NCBI GenBank assembly: GCA_022592445.1
Contig: JABYQR010000142.1
Coordinates: 40,432-104,431 of the forward strand
Origin: Cytidiella melzeri
Taxonomy: Eukaryota; Basidiomycota; Agaricomycetes; Polyporales; Irpicaceae
Direction of reading: 5' to 3'
Length of the DNA stretch: 64,000 bases
Made by a program: the position numbers and the translations under genes. The first letter of the stretch is position 1. The number at the start of each line of letters is the position of its first letter. Positions 20,780 to 32,763 of this stretch are shown one piece after another. The notes beneath the pieces are model-generated. The model saw only the letters and a program-made list of their open reading frames with translations, was not told the origin of the DNA and did no database searches.

Positions 20780-23453
20780 CTAACGTGACGCGACTCGCTT
20801 GAGCCGCGACCTCAAGGAACCTTCCCAAGACATGGGATTACTACAGTCAGCATTAGACGTCCCATCACCGTTCAGGGACGCCCCTGCAACGGTTCGTTTG
20901 GCGACAGCGAGCTTGATGCGCAGCTGGGCCTGAGCCCGCAGTCTCTTCTCCAACATCTCAGCATCCTGACGACGGAGTGACAGTCCTTCTTCCGTTTGTA
21001 ACTGTTTAGACCCACCGATATTTTCGGGCGGTCGCATAGTCTCGACTTGCGTATTACCTTCTACAGTAACAAGGGATGAGGGGTTATTGTGGTGATGAGG
21101 GTTGTCGCCGTTGCCATTTTGCGCGCGTTGCTCCCTCTCCAGCCGACTGAGAAGCTTAGCACGCTGCATTGCGGCAGCGTCTCCTTTGTCAGATACAGGA
21201 TGCATAGATTCCGGGTGAAAAGATTGCGCGGCCGATACGTCATGCGGCTGGACAGTAACGGAACTGAACGAGGAATTTGTAGTAGAGGTAGAGGGCGTGT
21301 GGTTGCCATCGTGAGCTGTATGGGCTGTACCCGGAATACGCGAAAGACCGTCAAGGCTGGACACAACGTGTTCATCACGCTTAGGCCCTGTCGCGGTGGA
21401 TAAGGTTGTATCTTGCCTCAGCTTTGCCAATCGTGCACGAGTACGAGCCATGATATCGCGGGAGGACATAGTACCCCGAATAACGGTGAGGTTGTTGGCT
21501 GTGTTGTATGTTGGATGGTAACTAAGCTCAGGGGACGTTTTGGGGTGAGGATTTGAGGGTGTTGGAGAAGCTCCCGCAGCTGCTTTCGCAGCGCCACGAA
21601 TAGATAGCTCCGCTGGTGGAGGCTGTCCTACTCTCGGGAGTGCAGCTGAAGGCTCTTGACCGCAGTAAGTAGCTGGCTTTGGAGTTTCACGTCCACGAGA
21701 GGAGTCGAGTAAGTGTGCATTCATGGCCAACAAGGCTTCTCGCCGAACTTTTGGGCGCTCCCCATGTTTGGTACCTGGCACCTTCAAGGGTGTTTCTGCA
21801 GCCACTGTACTCGAAAATTTGATAGACGCGTCTGGCGTATGCTTATTGGGGGGCGTATCCCGGTCGTGGTACTCGCTTTGCCCTGCGCGAGACCAGATAA
21901 TAGGCTGGTGGCTTTCCGCATACGCTATGTGCGATGGATCGTGGGCCCTGTAGTCAAAATCGATAGCGCGGCTCTTGCCTTTAGCATCTCTGCCAATAAC
22001 GCCTTGATCGGATGCCACGCTACTGCGTCGGTGGTGATCATCCTCTTTTGCATAGCGAGTCCCTTCAGCTTCCAAGCTCCGAGATCGCGGACGTTTATTT
22101 CGTGCTCTTGAGCTAGATTCCTCTTTACCGCTATCGCGACCTCCTTTCCGCTCCTGGGACGGAGAGGGAGATCTCGAATGCAGGCCCGAAGGCCCAGGAG
22201 AAGGTGAGGCGCTCGGAGACTCAGGGACGCTAGCTTCTTCCCAACGTCTACTACGCTGCCTATACTCCACTGCAGGAACGTGTTCTGGGGTGTCATACTG
22301 TAATTCCACACGCCAGGACATCAAATTCGGACCACTAAACCGACGTACAGAAAAGGCTATACCTGTACAACGGCATCATACCGTGCGAGGTCTCTATATG
22401 GCGAGCGCAGATAGCAATATAGTTCTGTGAGTTAGAATCAACGGTCAATGCATTTGCAAATAACCGCGAGGCGGTAGAGAAAAGCTCACCATGACTGAAA
22501 TGTTCGGCATTAGTCCTTTCATTTGTGTCCATGTCCAAGAACTCTGCCAACAATTTGATGGCAGATTCAGAACGAATTTCAATCGATTTCATGAGAGAAA
22601 CGGTGAATGTTGTAAGGAACTGGTGCGATGTTCGTCAAAATTTCAAGGATCACAAGAGAATTTCTGGTGGCGTGCGTACCTCCACATCTAAAGAGTCCCA
22701 TACTCGCAATTCTCGGCGGACGAATATTGTGGCGCGACTGATGAGGTCAGGATTTGATGCAAATTGAGCCGGTGTGGGAAATGGCTTGTAACGGGTGTAG
22801 GGGTTGGAAGCAACGTGCTGCAAAAGACAATAAGACATGGCTGAATGCACTGGCGAGCTTGACGAACCTTCGCATACAATCCATGACGATAAATCCATCT
22901 TCTCTTCTCTATCGCCCTGTCCAATTCATCGGCGGCCATACGCTCTCGCTCCCGCTCTCTACGTTCACTCATGCCCCACATTACCTCCCTTCTCTGCCTC
23001 CGTCTTTGAGTTCCAGCATTACGAACAATTGGGGGATCCGGGCGAGGCGAAGTCCGCAACGGATTCAAGTAATGTTTCGAGAAATCGTACTTCGAGCGAA
23101 TGTCGTGAATGAGGTATTCTCCCATTTGACCGGAACACAATGGGCATTTGCGTGACTGTTCTGTGGAAATAAGGGCGGATCATGATTGGGAAATCCAACA
23201 AAATTGAGATGTGACACTGACACGAACCCGTCCAGACGAGGAGACACTCGAAGCAAAACTCGTGCGAGCAGGCAGGTATCATTGTGCGGTCGGAGAGAGG
23301 CTGCAGACATATGCTACAGTGCTCCACGTCAACATCTTCCTCCTCTTGAGGGGCTTCTTGAGGAGGAGGCTCTGGCTTGTATGCGTTGAGGTCGTCCTCC
23401 GAATCAAAAGGGCCAGAAGTCGACTTTCGTGTTTCCGCACCTTCGAGCATCAT
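20780..23453 (-). CDS. RING-finger protein, Topors-like E3 ubiquitin/SUMO ligase candidate
   Basis: Six exons on the minus strand (23453-23228, 23160-22868, 22817-22680, 22619-22490, 22424-22363, 22297-20780) give 788 residues. A C3HC4 RING lies at residues 46-84 (C46, C49, C62, H64, C67, C70, C81, C84; SHEFCFECLLVW). It is followed by GEYLIHDIRSKYDF, a basic RRRQRREVMW stretch, then FVRRELRVWDSLDVE, AEFLDMDT and ELYCYLRSPYRDLARYD. This RING-plus-helical arrangement with an (H)EL..FLRSP..D...YD end is the one seen in Topors-type ligases. The long last exon is Arg/Ser-rich and low in complexity. It shares a 338 bp divergent promoter with the MDP-1 gene. The E3 role is inferred from the RING. 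Confidence 0.82.
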
Positions 23454-23791
23454 TCTTGAGAGAGAAAGGTCGTACGCGATCGATATGAAGACTGTGTGCG
23501 GGTACAGAGTCCGGGCAATCACAGTGACGAAGTCGTTTGAATGCAGATGACTTTAGGTCCCCCAAGTGTCTTTCTCTGCAACGTGTGCTATTCTATAGCG
23601 GCTCGTCGAAAGATCTCTTGGCCAAAAAGTGAGTTGTAGGTCGTCAAGATGCTGGCAAGCTAAATGCACTGGCAGCGTAAATTGCGGTCGTACACTGTCA
23701 AGGTCGTCTATGGGCGTCTTTCACAAGCGGCTGCTCTGACACGCGTGAGTCAGATCTCTTCTTCTGCCACCACTTCACCTCGGATTGTAGA
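23454..23791. promoter_or_regulatory. Divergent promoter between RING gene and MDP-1
   Basis: 338 bp separate the two start codons, which point away from each other, so both genes must be driven from here. No clear TATA box; no other feature seen. Confidence 0.4.
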
Positions 23792-24723
23792 ATGACGAGC
23801 AGGCTACCAAAGCTAGTGGCCTTTGATCTTGAGTATGTACTAGATATCACTTTTGCGTGACCGGTTAGCTAAAGCTCAACCAGCACAGTTATACGCTGTG
23901 GGATCTTTGGATAGATACCCATGCTACTCGTTCGTATATCACTTGAACCGGATCTGCTCCTCTGAAGCTGACGATATCTCGTCAAATAGCACCTCTGAAG
24001 TGTGTTGGAGTAAATAGTGTGGTGGACAAGTATGTATGAGAGTGATTTGGTAGTATGTCTTTACGGGTGCTGATAGAACTCTGCAGGCATGGACAACAGA
24101 TCGAGTTTTACCCCGATGTCCCCGAAATATTGCATCGTCTACGTGCAGCAGGAGTGATCATAGCTGCCTGTTCTCGTACCAGCGCAGCTCAACTGTGAGT
24201 CTCACGCGCTTGAGTAACATATATGGCAGATGCAACTTTTTGATTTGATTATCTACCCATTATTCCCTTTAGTGCGCGCCAGGCCCTTTCGCTTCTGCTG
24301 ATTCCACCCAAAGTAGGCGACAAGGAATCAGAACCAAAGCCTTCCACAGAGTACTTTGACCAGCTAGAGATCTACCCTGGTAAGTCATCACCTTGAAAAT
24401 CCTTACACTGCCTCACCTCGGTGTGCCCATACGGCTTCCAGGCTCGAAAATCCCGCATTTCAAGAAGCTGCACGAGAAAACAGGTCTGCCTTACTCAGAG
24501 ATGGTCAGTCTTGAGTCAGCGCACGTTCCATATACCGAAACTGAAAATTGTCCCCAAGCTGTTTTTTGACGACGAAAGGAGGAACAACGAGGTTGAATCG
24601 CTCGGTGTCACGTTCTGTCTAGTCAGGAAAGGGATGGATGACCGTACATTTGAACATGGGCTAGCTGAATGGCGGAAACGTCACGCAAAAGAAGTGTTAG
24701 AAGATGCGGACGGTACAGCCTAA
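23792..24723 (+). CDS. MDP1: Magnesium-dependent phosphatase-1 (HAD superfamily)
   Basis: Small cytosolic HAD phosphatase, described in animals as acting on protein tyrosine phosphate and sugar/protein glycation adducts. Seven exons: 23792-23832, 23889-23929, 23990-24029, 24087-24194, 24273-24379, 24442-24503, 24559-24723, giving 187 residues (human enzyme 176). Motif I is DLDYT near the N terminus (catalytic Asp pair), then the family-typical LWIDTH and GQQIEFYPDVPEILHRL. Motif II is ACSRTSA, IYPGSK precedes the motif III Lys, and motif IV is FFDDERRN. All catalytic positions are present. The second intron starts GTTCGT; alternative joints there give stops, which fixes this choice. Product identity is secure, the physiological substrate in fungi is not. 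Confidence 0.9.
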
Positions 24724-25542
24724 GTGGTTAGCTTTTGGCCTCGCGTAGTAGGACGGACCCTCTCGCCACTATGCGCCGTGGAGATTTACTCAGCTGCCTC
24801 GCAAAAGACATAGATAGAACTCGCCTCGATTTTTTTGTCTTTACACCAGAAGTGTAGCATCGTGCCAGTCAGAGATGGTGTGTATGGCGCACAAACACCT
24901 CTAAGCATACGCACAGACAAACATTCCTTTGCCGATCCATGCCACCTGTCGTATCTACAGCTTGAAGCTCCACAGATTTGATGTGCCGCAATATATATTG
25001 CCTCCGACCGTTCTTGCATGGAACTCCCGGGGGCTAGCCGGCGTAATATCGATATACTGTAGCCAGCGTGTTTAGATGAGCGGTGCATATGAACATCATC
25101 TCTACCGAGTATTGAGGGAATGCATCGATTCGGACCATAAAGTAACAACGCGACCCCGCCGTACAAAATACTTCAAGCTACGTAGTTGTGCGTAGACCGT
25201 ATTCTTGTAATAGATCTGAGGTGAAGTATAGGAGGATGCCTCATTTGTCCATTTAGCAGAGACTTTAGACTGCTCCGAATCTATAGGAGATGATGGAATG
25301 TTATTTGCTGTTGGCTGCATTGTTGGCTGCATAGTACCGTTGCCGAGGATAGCTCAATGTCAACGTCAAGTCTCAACAAGGCAGAGGACAGATAGGGAGA
25401 GAGACTGCTTTGTCCACAAGAACATTCATGAGTCACGGATACAATGATGAGGAATACAGATACAAAGTAGTGCAAAGCGTGTGACTCGTCTGGAAAGCGT
25501 AGTCATACAGATACTTTCCAAGCGCTTGCAAATCGTGGATAA
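24724..25542. other. No supported gene
   Basis: Minus-strand frames at 24786-25166 and 25102-25332 have no recognisable motifs and no clear splice links. Part of this is 3' UTR of the flanking genes. Confidence 0.4.
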
Positions 25543-25953
25543 TTAAGCATCCTTCACTTCGTTCAATTCGTGTGCGAGCTTCACGACAGGGTTCTGCATC
25601 CACGGGCATTAGTGAGGTATGGCGTTCATAATGGCAATGCGTACCTTGTTGCCCGAAATTTTGACTGCAGGATCACCATCCCTGGGCTTGCGAGTTATGG
25701 TATTCCCCTATACGACGTCATGATCCATGTAGTGGGGAGCAGCATCACTACACACCTTCTTCGAAGTCACTTCGGCCTTGCCTTCTTCGACAATTTCGTC
25801 TACCACCCCGTGAGCATTTCCACCGCCCCAAGCCCAACTATCGCACACGCACACAAGCCCCAACAGAGACACACATAGTCATCAGTTGATGTGCGGCGTC
25901 GCAGTGATTGACACCTACGAAACTTCCTGTCCTTCTTCCAATTTATCAGCCAT
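25543..25953 (-). CDS. Small Hva1/TUDOR-domain protein
   Basis: A 76-residue protein in four exons too short to show as long open frames: 25953-25919, 25837-25756, 25707-25645, 25593-25543 (231 nt with stop). The spliced protein opens with MADKLEEGQEVSW, has the AWGGGNAHGVVDEI core, then KAEVTSKKGNTITRK, DPAVKISGNK and ends VVKLAHELNEVKDA. This is the full pattern of the Hva1_TUDOR family (hypervirulence-associated protein, a small SH3-like barrel widespread in fungi and bacteria). All three introns have GT..AG ends and keep the frame. The molecular role of this family is not established. It is probably a stand-alone cytosolic protein. Confidence 0.85.
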
Positions 25954-27240
25954 GTCGAGGGTGTTCGGCAATGGATGCGTTTACTATGGTCAATGGAGAA
26001 TCGCAACTGAGTATATCTGTGTATGCTGATGTGTGAGGGGATGGTGAATCAAAGCAGAAAGTACACAACGAACCAAAGACCGAACAACGACTTTGTACAC
26101 ATCCCTTCTAGGACGTCATTCCGTCTTTCTCGTCGCGATCCGCCGCAGACGGCACGTGTCACGATCTGGCGGCAGCTTACTTTGGTAATCGTGATCGCTT
26201 TGTGAAGTTCTACGTCGAGCGTCAACATTGTCCTCAACAGCTGCAGGAGTAACGTACCAATAGGATTTTCGTGGCGATGAAAGCAAGCCCGTTGTATTGA
26301 CTTCTAAATCATGGAGCCGACGGCCGTGCTTCGTGCCTCAATGCGTGAAGTAGACACGCAAGCAGGAGAGCTACCATAAGATCTGCTAATGGGAGTTCGA
26401 TTGGCTCTTTCGATAGACGTGAGGCGTTGGTAAACATCAGAATATTAGATTCAACGGCTGCCCACAAGTGGATTCCCTATAAAGCTGACTGAGCTCACAC
26501 TGGGACCAACAACGAACGACAGACGTATGCACATACCTCATTGTCAATGCCCGCTCTAAGCAGCATTAGTGCAGTTCGCCCAAGTGGCAGCAACACATTA
26601 CAGGTACGAAATCTCCTCAGATGGTGATGACTTACAGAACGCGGGCAGATTCCACAAGGAAAGGCATTTGGTAATTTCAAAGCCATTCGGGACTCACTCG
26701 GTACTTCAGCAGCCACATTGTTCTATTCGACCAATGCTTTCGGTGGCAGACCAGTAGCAAGAGTGAGACTTGGAACAACGACTACGCAAAAACCTGAAAT
26801 TCCTCGATGAGCTAGAGAATCCAAGAAGTACTACACTCCCAAGCGAATGCGATGTTGGGCGGATATGAGCGCGGCGTATGTCGTCGCGGTGACGAAAGGA
26901 GGGAATGTGGTGGTTTGAGGGATGGGCGTGCGACGAAAATAAAAATATATCACTGAGATGGGTGTGAAACGTCGCTCCGACAACCAGCCCATCATATGAT
27001 CTGTCTATAGCCAGTTTATCTAGACCAGCAAAAATGGACATCCAGCGTACATAATTATCATTATATGCACAGTTCAACTATCTGACCACCATGTTATGTG
27101 TGATTGAACATGCACAGCGCGAGCAGAAGCCGCGAGAGACTCGGGCAATAGACATATTGATCCCTCTTTGCTTGAGCTGGAATGGACAGCGCGGAACGAA
27201 CAAATAGCATAGTCGAAACAACAACATCTTGTAGATACAG
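25954..27240. other. No supported gene
   Basis: Minus-strand frames around 26495-26716 (with NVLLPLGRTALMLLRAG) and 26250-26450 might be exons of a small gene, but I could not join them convincingly or name a family. Confidence 0.35.
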
Positions 27241-28030
27241 CTAATTCAAAGTACAATTATACAACGCGAGCTGCCCCTGAATTTCCGTCCAAACATCCCT
27301 GCGAATCTCCTCGCGCGTACATGCAGCTACAGGTTCAGGTAGGAGCTTCTGTGCTGGGCCAGGGGCACGCTTCGGCTTGAAGCGCGCCATCCAGGAGTCG
27401 AGGAAACTGCCTTCGAAAGGAATGCCGGTGTTCCAATCAGGCCAGTTGGGGCCAGCAGGAAACTCGGGGTAGGTGCCGACGAACGCCATCCAGAACAGCG
27501 AAACACCCCACAACCACTGGGGATGTGTTCGGTCCAAGACGGTCGTGAGGAGCCAACGCTCGACGCCGTTGAGGAGCGATTTCCAGGATGCAAACGACTC
27601 GCAGTTGAAATGATCGAGGGTAGTTGCAAACGTAAGCGGGTAGTCCGAGTCGGTCTCCTGTGCTGAAAGTGTGAGGTGCGTGTCGCTCGACGCAAGGCAC
27701 AATGTACTTACTGGTGGGGAGGGTGACCGTGAAGTCATAATTGGCCTCTTTGCCTTTCACCTTTGCGGGGCATACTGTTGCCGTGAGAAATCTAGCAGCC
27801 TCAGGAGGCACTGCGACTGTGACTGTGAGGGGCTGTGAGAATGTCAGTGTTCAAGCAAAGCCTGAATATCGTGGAGGGCTTACTACTGAGTCCAATGCGC
27901 TCCATAAGCCGTGGATTTTGATCCACAAGGGAACACGACGGAAGTTGACAACCCCTTTGCCGTGTTGGTGCGCGCCAAATGTCAACGTTTCGTGTGATCT
28001 CAACCTGACCACACCCACACCTTTCAGCCT
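27241..28030 (-). CDS. Unrecognised conserved-looking protein, 5' end unresolved
   Basis: I do not recognise this protein. At least three minus-strand exons look coding. One near 28020-27890 contains FRRVPLWIKIHGLWSALDSV, then after an intron VAVPPEAARFLTATV and KEANYDFTVTLP. After a second intron with acceptor CTTTCAG comes TTQETDSDYPLTFATTLDHF, continuing to the stop at 27241. The last exon is rich in Trp, Phe and Pro (HPQWLWGVSLFWMAFVGTYP, NWPDWNTGIPFEGSFLDSW), suggesting a globular domain and not disorder. The start codon is not clear because the region abuts, head to head, the RRP17-like ATG at 28040. The two genes may share a very short bidirectional promoter or overlap. Confidence 0.5.
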
Positions 28031-28039
28031 TTGGAAACC

Positions 28040-28595
28040 ATGTCGCACTCGTCAAATCTATCAGTCCTCACCAAATCCCACAACATCATCGCTGCCAAAA
28101 AGCGTGCACGGAAGGACCAGGTCAAGGAGGTGCTGTTTGACGAGACCGCCCGGAGGTAAATTTCCTACCGCTTTTCTGTGACCATTGGGGTTTCCGGCCT
28201 GAGATGTGTACAGAGAATACTTGACGGGTTTTCATAAACGGAATGTCGGAATGTACAGAAGAAGGAGGCAAAGAAGAAGAACACTACAGAGAGGGAGAAG
28301 CAGCAGCGGCTTGAGACGAGGAGAGAGGTACGTGTGGTCTTCTCACATCCCAGTTTTGTTCTTGTCTTTTTCTTATCGTAGCCCTGGCAGCATAGAAAAT
28401 TGCTTGCAGAACAAGCAACCAAGAATTATCGAGAGGTGGAGAAGGCGTACGGGGCACAAATGGTACTTCGACCACTGCTTCAAGGCCGATTTGCACATAT
28501 TCGCCATCCGCGACGGAGCGCTCCCAACTGGTCCCGCAGACCTGTTACCCATCCAGCGGGCCATCGACAAGTTCATGGCCTGTGTCGTGGTTTAA
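28040..28595 (+). pseudogene. RRP17: RRP17/NOL12-like ribosome-biogenesis gene, broken by an 8-bp duplication
   Basis: RRP17/NOL12 is a nucleolar exonuclease-related protein needed for 5' end processing of pre-rRNA. Exon 1 (28040-28156) opens MSHSSNLSVLTKSHNIIAAK and ends with FDETARR. Exon 2 starts after TGTACAG at 28215 with the family hallmark EYLTGFHKR. Directly after it CGGAATGT occurs twice in tandem (28241-28256). The duplication throws the expected Lys/Glu-rich coil (KKEAKKKN..EREKQQRLETRRE) out of frame; with one copy the frame would be continuous. A further exon has KLLAEQATKNYREVEKAYGA. Beyond that, no RRP17-like tail is recognisable. It could be a mutant allele, a pseudogene or a sequencing error. 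No intron can skip the duplication. Confidence 0.6.
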
Positions 28596-29598
28596 TGTGG
28601 TCACCTCTGCTGTCGTGCTCTGCGCCGCGGTCGCCTTTGCTGTCGTGTTCGCCCTCGTTTTTGCTTGTCCGATACTGTCGTTTCCCCGTTCTTTACGCTG
28701 TCATTTACACCATTGTTGTAGCCTTTCAATAGCCTAATATCATTGCATGCTAATATAAACCACCTGTCTGATTGTGAAAAAAAAAACCGATACATTGAAC
28801 ACCTGTTGCACACCGCGACAGTACATTAGGCTGTATGCTAATTACAAATGTACATGCGTCGTCGTTACACTGTCGGTATAGTATACAAGCTAAGTCCAAA
28901 TTACAACCTTACCCGGATATTGGTGCGCTATCCACAGATTATATCGACCGGATAACTGACTATTTATATCCAAGGGATGCGAGCGCGGGACATATCGCGA
29001 CGCTATCGTTTTACGCTAATTCGTGCATACGCGGCCAGATATCCCAACGTACCCTGGCTTCGCCTGGGCGTGTAATCGACTTTGTCAGACTTTATGCTGG
29101 CATTTAAGTGTTTGCGGTGCTTTGGCGACCCAATGGAGATGTCCAAGCGTCATACAAAGAGATTATGGCAAGTCCAGACCAAGGTTTTGGATGACGAAGA
29201 TTAGCACCGAGAGGCTTTTTGTTCGTAGTATTCTGGACGTAATTGCAACGCAATAGGCTAGCAGGTCTGCATAGAATCGTATGAGACCGGAGTGAGCGCA
29301 GAGATGGTCGTAGAAGCAAGAAGAGTGAGACAAAGGGAGGGAAAGATGATTTCCTTTCGATTTCAATGCGTGGGAAAGTAGATAAAATATTATTAGATAA
29401 TTTTACCTCATCGGTAGGACCGAGTCCTCAGGGTTGTGAGCAGAATACTGGCATAGATATCCGCCTTCTTTCCCCACCACCACGACGTACGACGGCAACG
29501 ACAGCGACAACGACGCCTTACTCTCCTTTAGCTGTGTTTCTGCTCTCCTTCTCTATCTGCGCCGCGCCCTTACACACGTTCAGCACGCTTGACAAGAC
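28596..29598. other. No supported gene
   Basis: Intergenic sequence of 1 kb upstream of the FGGY gene. The frame at 28835-29107 has no family features. The stretch near 29470-29520 (ACGACGGCAACGACAGCGAC) is a small imperfect trinucleotide-like repeat in the presumed 5' UTR. Confidence 0.45.
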
Positions 29599-32500
29599 AT
29601 GCCACCAAAGTCTGCCCCAAGTCTCTTTCTCGGCCTGGAGTTGGCCACAGACCAATTGCGCGCGTCGATCGTGGATGAGAACCTGGAGCTTGTGGGTGTA
29701 GAGGCAGTAGATTTCGACTCTGAGCTGTCTGAGTTCCAGTGAGTGGTCCTTCATCGGCGGCGTCACGCGTCAGACCTGTGTAGCAGCATACTCAGCATCC
29801 CTCCTCGGTTTGTTTCCTATCGATACGCGCAGGACGCAAGGGGGAATATTCACGACGCCAGGAGATGCATACACCACTCCCGTCGAAATGTGGATAAAAG
29901 CATTCGGTGAGTCTGATTTTCACGTTTCGCGGAAGCATTTTTCGCTTTCTCCTCGTTGGTGATTGCCGGAGTAAGGACTGCTTGGCCCCTGGAAATCTTC
30001 CTCTGTCTTGGTTTCTCCCACGCCACGAGGAGCCATAGATGTTATAGCTCGCTGCCATTCGGTGCGATCGCGGACGCATCTCTCATACTGGATTTAAATT
30101 CTTTATTGTCTTTTAGCATCAGCTTTAACATCCGCTGTCCCACTAGTAAGATCCCGTCGTCATCTGTCTCTGAGGTGGCAGCCTGAATCTTCTAGCCGCG
30201 ATGCTTTACGAACCCGTTCGTCATCCCCCGACGCGTAGTAATATTTCAATTCGTACACAGTCCTGATGGCATGCTTTGGTTGATTGCATATCGCGACCGT
30301 GCAGTGTCGCATCTGGACACTGGAGCATCGTCTATCGAAAGCCTTGTGGCGTGCCTATTGTGCCATGTTAAGAACGCTTTGCTAACCTACCCCGGACAGA
30401 CCTGCTGATGGAGAAATTAAGCAAGAATCACGACCTCACACGACTAAAGGCTGTTGGAGGCGCCGCACAAGTAAGTCACACGCCAGGGATAATTGCTATC
30501 CTCATTAATTTTTTTATTCTATCCAGCAAGCTTTGGTGTGGTGGAGGACGTCACCAGTGCAGCCCCTCGCTAGCCTTGACCCCCGAGCTCCCATGCACTC
30601 TCAGCTCGTATCGGCATTCTCGTTACCCAACGCAGCAGTTGCGCAGGACATGTCTGCACACACGCACGCACTCGCGCTGGAGGCCGCTATGGGAGGCCCT
30701 GAGCTGATGGCCGCGCGTGTCGGAACCTGCGCCCAGTCAAGTCTCATTGCTGCTCAGATATTGAGGGTAAGGGAGGCCTGGCCAGAGATATGGAGGAATA
30801 CTGGTAGAATTCAACTCGCTAGCTCCTTCATCGCTAGCTTGGTGACTGGCACGTTTGTTGGCATGGGTGAGGCGGAGGCTAGCGCTACTGGATTGTGGGT
30901 ACATTCGACGCAGCAGGGCACGCCTAGTCATTGGGATGAAGGCGTGCTGGACATTGTAGGTGGGAACGGAGAAGAAGGCCGAAGGATTTGGGGCTGGCTA
31001 GGTGATGTCGACACTTCTGGTGGTCGCAGACGAATTGGTAATGTGTCAAGATACCTTGTAGACCGTTATGGCTTCGACCCAGGTCAGTCTTTCGCAGTGG
31101 CAGACCTTTGCTGATGCAGCTAAACCTACTCTCCACACTATTTAGAGACTATCGTCACTCCCTTCACTGCTGATTATCTTTCAACATATCTCTCCCTCAT
31201 TCCGTCGCCATCTGATGCCGTATTGTCTTTCGGCCCCATCGATATGATGATGACGCCAGCCCCTCATTACATCCCGTCTCGCTTGTATAACCTCTTCCCA
31301 CACCCCGCCCAAGATGCCAGTGAAAAGCGACGGTATGTCGCTATGCTCACAAGCAGGTATGTTCAATGTCGTTTTATTGCGGATCTAGCGTGCATTCATG
31401 CTGAGCTCCTCTAGAAATGCTGATGTGCCTCGTGCTCTTGTCCGCGACATGTACACCAAGAGCTGGAGCGCGTTCGATCGCCTTGTTGCGATTGTGCCAC
31501 CCGGTGGCTCTATTGGGTACGCCTATGTTGGTCTTGCTGGTTGAATGCCAAACTCAAATAACCTGTTCTTTGCCCTATGTCAGACTGGACGACAAACTCT
31601 TCAGTTTCTGGCTCCTGCAAGGAGATAGTTACCCTATGGCCCATGTAAAAGGCATTTTCCGTTTCGAGACGGGAATCAAGGTGAACGAGTTCCGAGATCT
31701 TAGGGCCAACCCTCGCTGTCTCATAGAAAGCCAAGTTCTTTCACTACGTGTACGGTGGTCACGTATGATTGCCTCGGGCGTTCTTGGTACCAGTGCTAGT
31801 CGAAGTCGCACCACAAACAATACCACGTCTAGTCCAATATCCAGTCAGCAACAGTTACAAAAACGGTCGAACAACTCGAATAATATGGGTCTCCCTTTTG
31901 ATCCTTACGATTATATCCCTCTACCTTCGCGTATACTCGCCACTGGTGCTGCCACGAACTTCCCATCGATAGCCAACCTTGTCGGGGACGCATTCAACGC
32001 CCCTGTATTGGTTCCGACGACACAGATCGACGCGGCACAGGTCGTACCACACCGGAACGCGCCTCCCGCGGGCTTTCCTGCTCGTGCAGCTCTAGGCGGC
32101 GCATATGTTGCGAGATGGGTGTGGGGCAAAGAGCGAGGTACTCCCGCAGGTACGGGTAGAGGTGGCTTTGAAGAGGAAGTCCGTCGGCTGTTGAGCAAAC
32201 GCTGGACGTCGTCTGGCGGAGTACCTCTGCGCACCGGTACTAACGTCCAAGTTTCCGGTAGCATGCCGGGAAGTGGCACGAGCACTCCTTACGGACACGG
32301 CGGACTATCTGGCCTTGGGACGAATGTCCTTGTAGAAGTTGATGAAGAAGAAGCTGAAGAGGCCGAGCGTATCGAAGGCCTGACTAGCGGTGGCAACGCT
32401 TACGGTCTCGGTGCAGGGTTTGGCGAGATCCTCGACAGTACTGGGAGGCTCAGGACATTTACCTCGTCCACTACTGGAACTACCATGAGTGGAAGCACGC

Positions 32501-32763
32501 TAGACCCTCCGTCCACTGCATTCACTACTCCTGATCTTAGTGCTGGAAGCCCGAACCTCGCGAACGCCACGACTAGCGAAAACACTCCTGTTTCCACGAC
32601 GACTTCCCTTGCTCCTGTCACAGCACTTCCTACGTCCGACGCAGAGCTCCAAGTTGGTCTCGCGAAAGTTGCAGAGCCCGACGTAGATGCGTTTATGTCA
32701 TATGCCGCGATCGTTCCTGAATATTGCCGTCTGGAAGGTTTACTGGTGAAGTCGATCGTCTGA
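29599..32763 (+). CDS. Xylulokinase-like FGGY carbohydrate kinase
   Basis: Fungal D-xylulokinase phosphorylates xylulose to feed pentose into the pentose-phosphate pathway. Exons 29599-29738, 29833-29906, 30400-30470, 30527-31082, 31146-31356, 31415-31516, 31584-32763 give 777 residues, longer than the ~600 of yeast. N-terminal FGGY block: FLGLELATDQLRA. Family-typical pieces: TTPGDAYTTPVEMW, KAVGGAAQQALVWW, GRIQLASSF, FWLLQGDSYPMAHVKG, EFRDLRANPRCLIESQ, LGGAYVARWVW. The extra length is a Ser/Thr/Gly-rich tail. Intron 2 is unusually long (493 nt). Several active-site spots deviate: AQQA where kinases have GQQH, and EASATGLW where the catalytic Asp is expected (DGSGMNLL type). It may be a diverged or inactive paralogue. 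Confidence 0.82.

Noticed and set aside
26495..26716. Ankyrin-like piece GRTALMLLRAG
   Set aside because: Only one short stretch, with no second repeat and no joinable exons.
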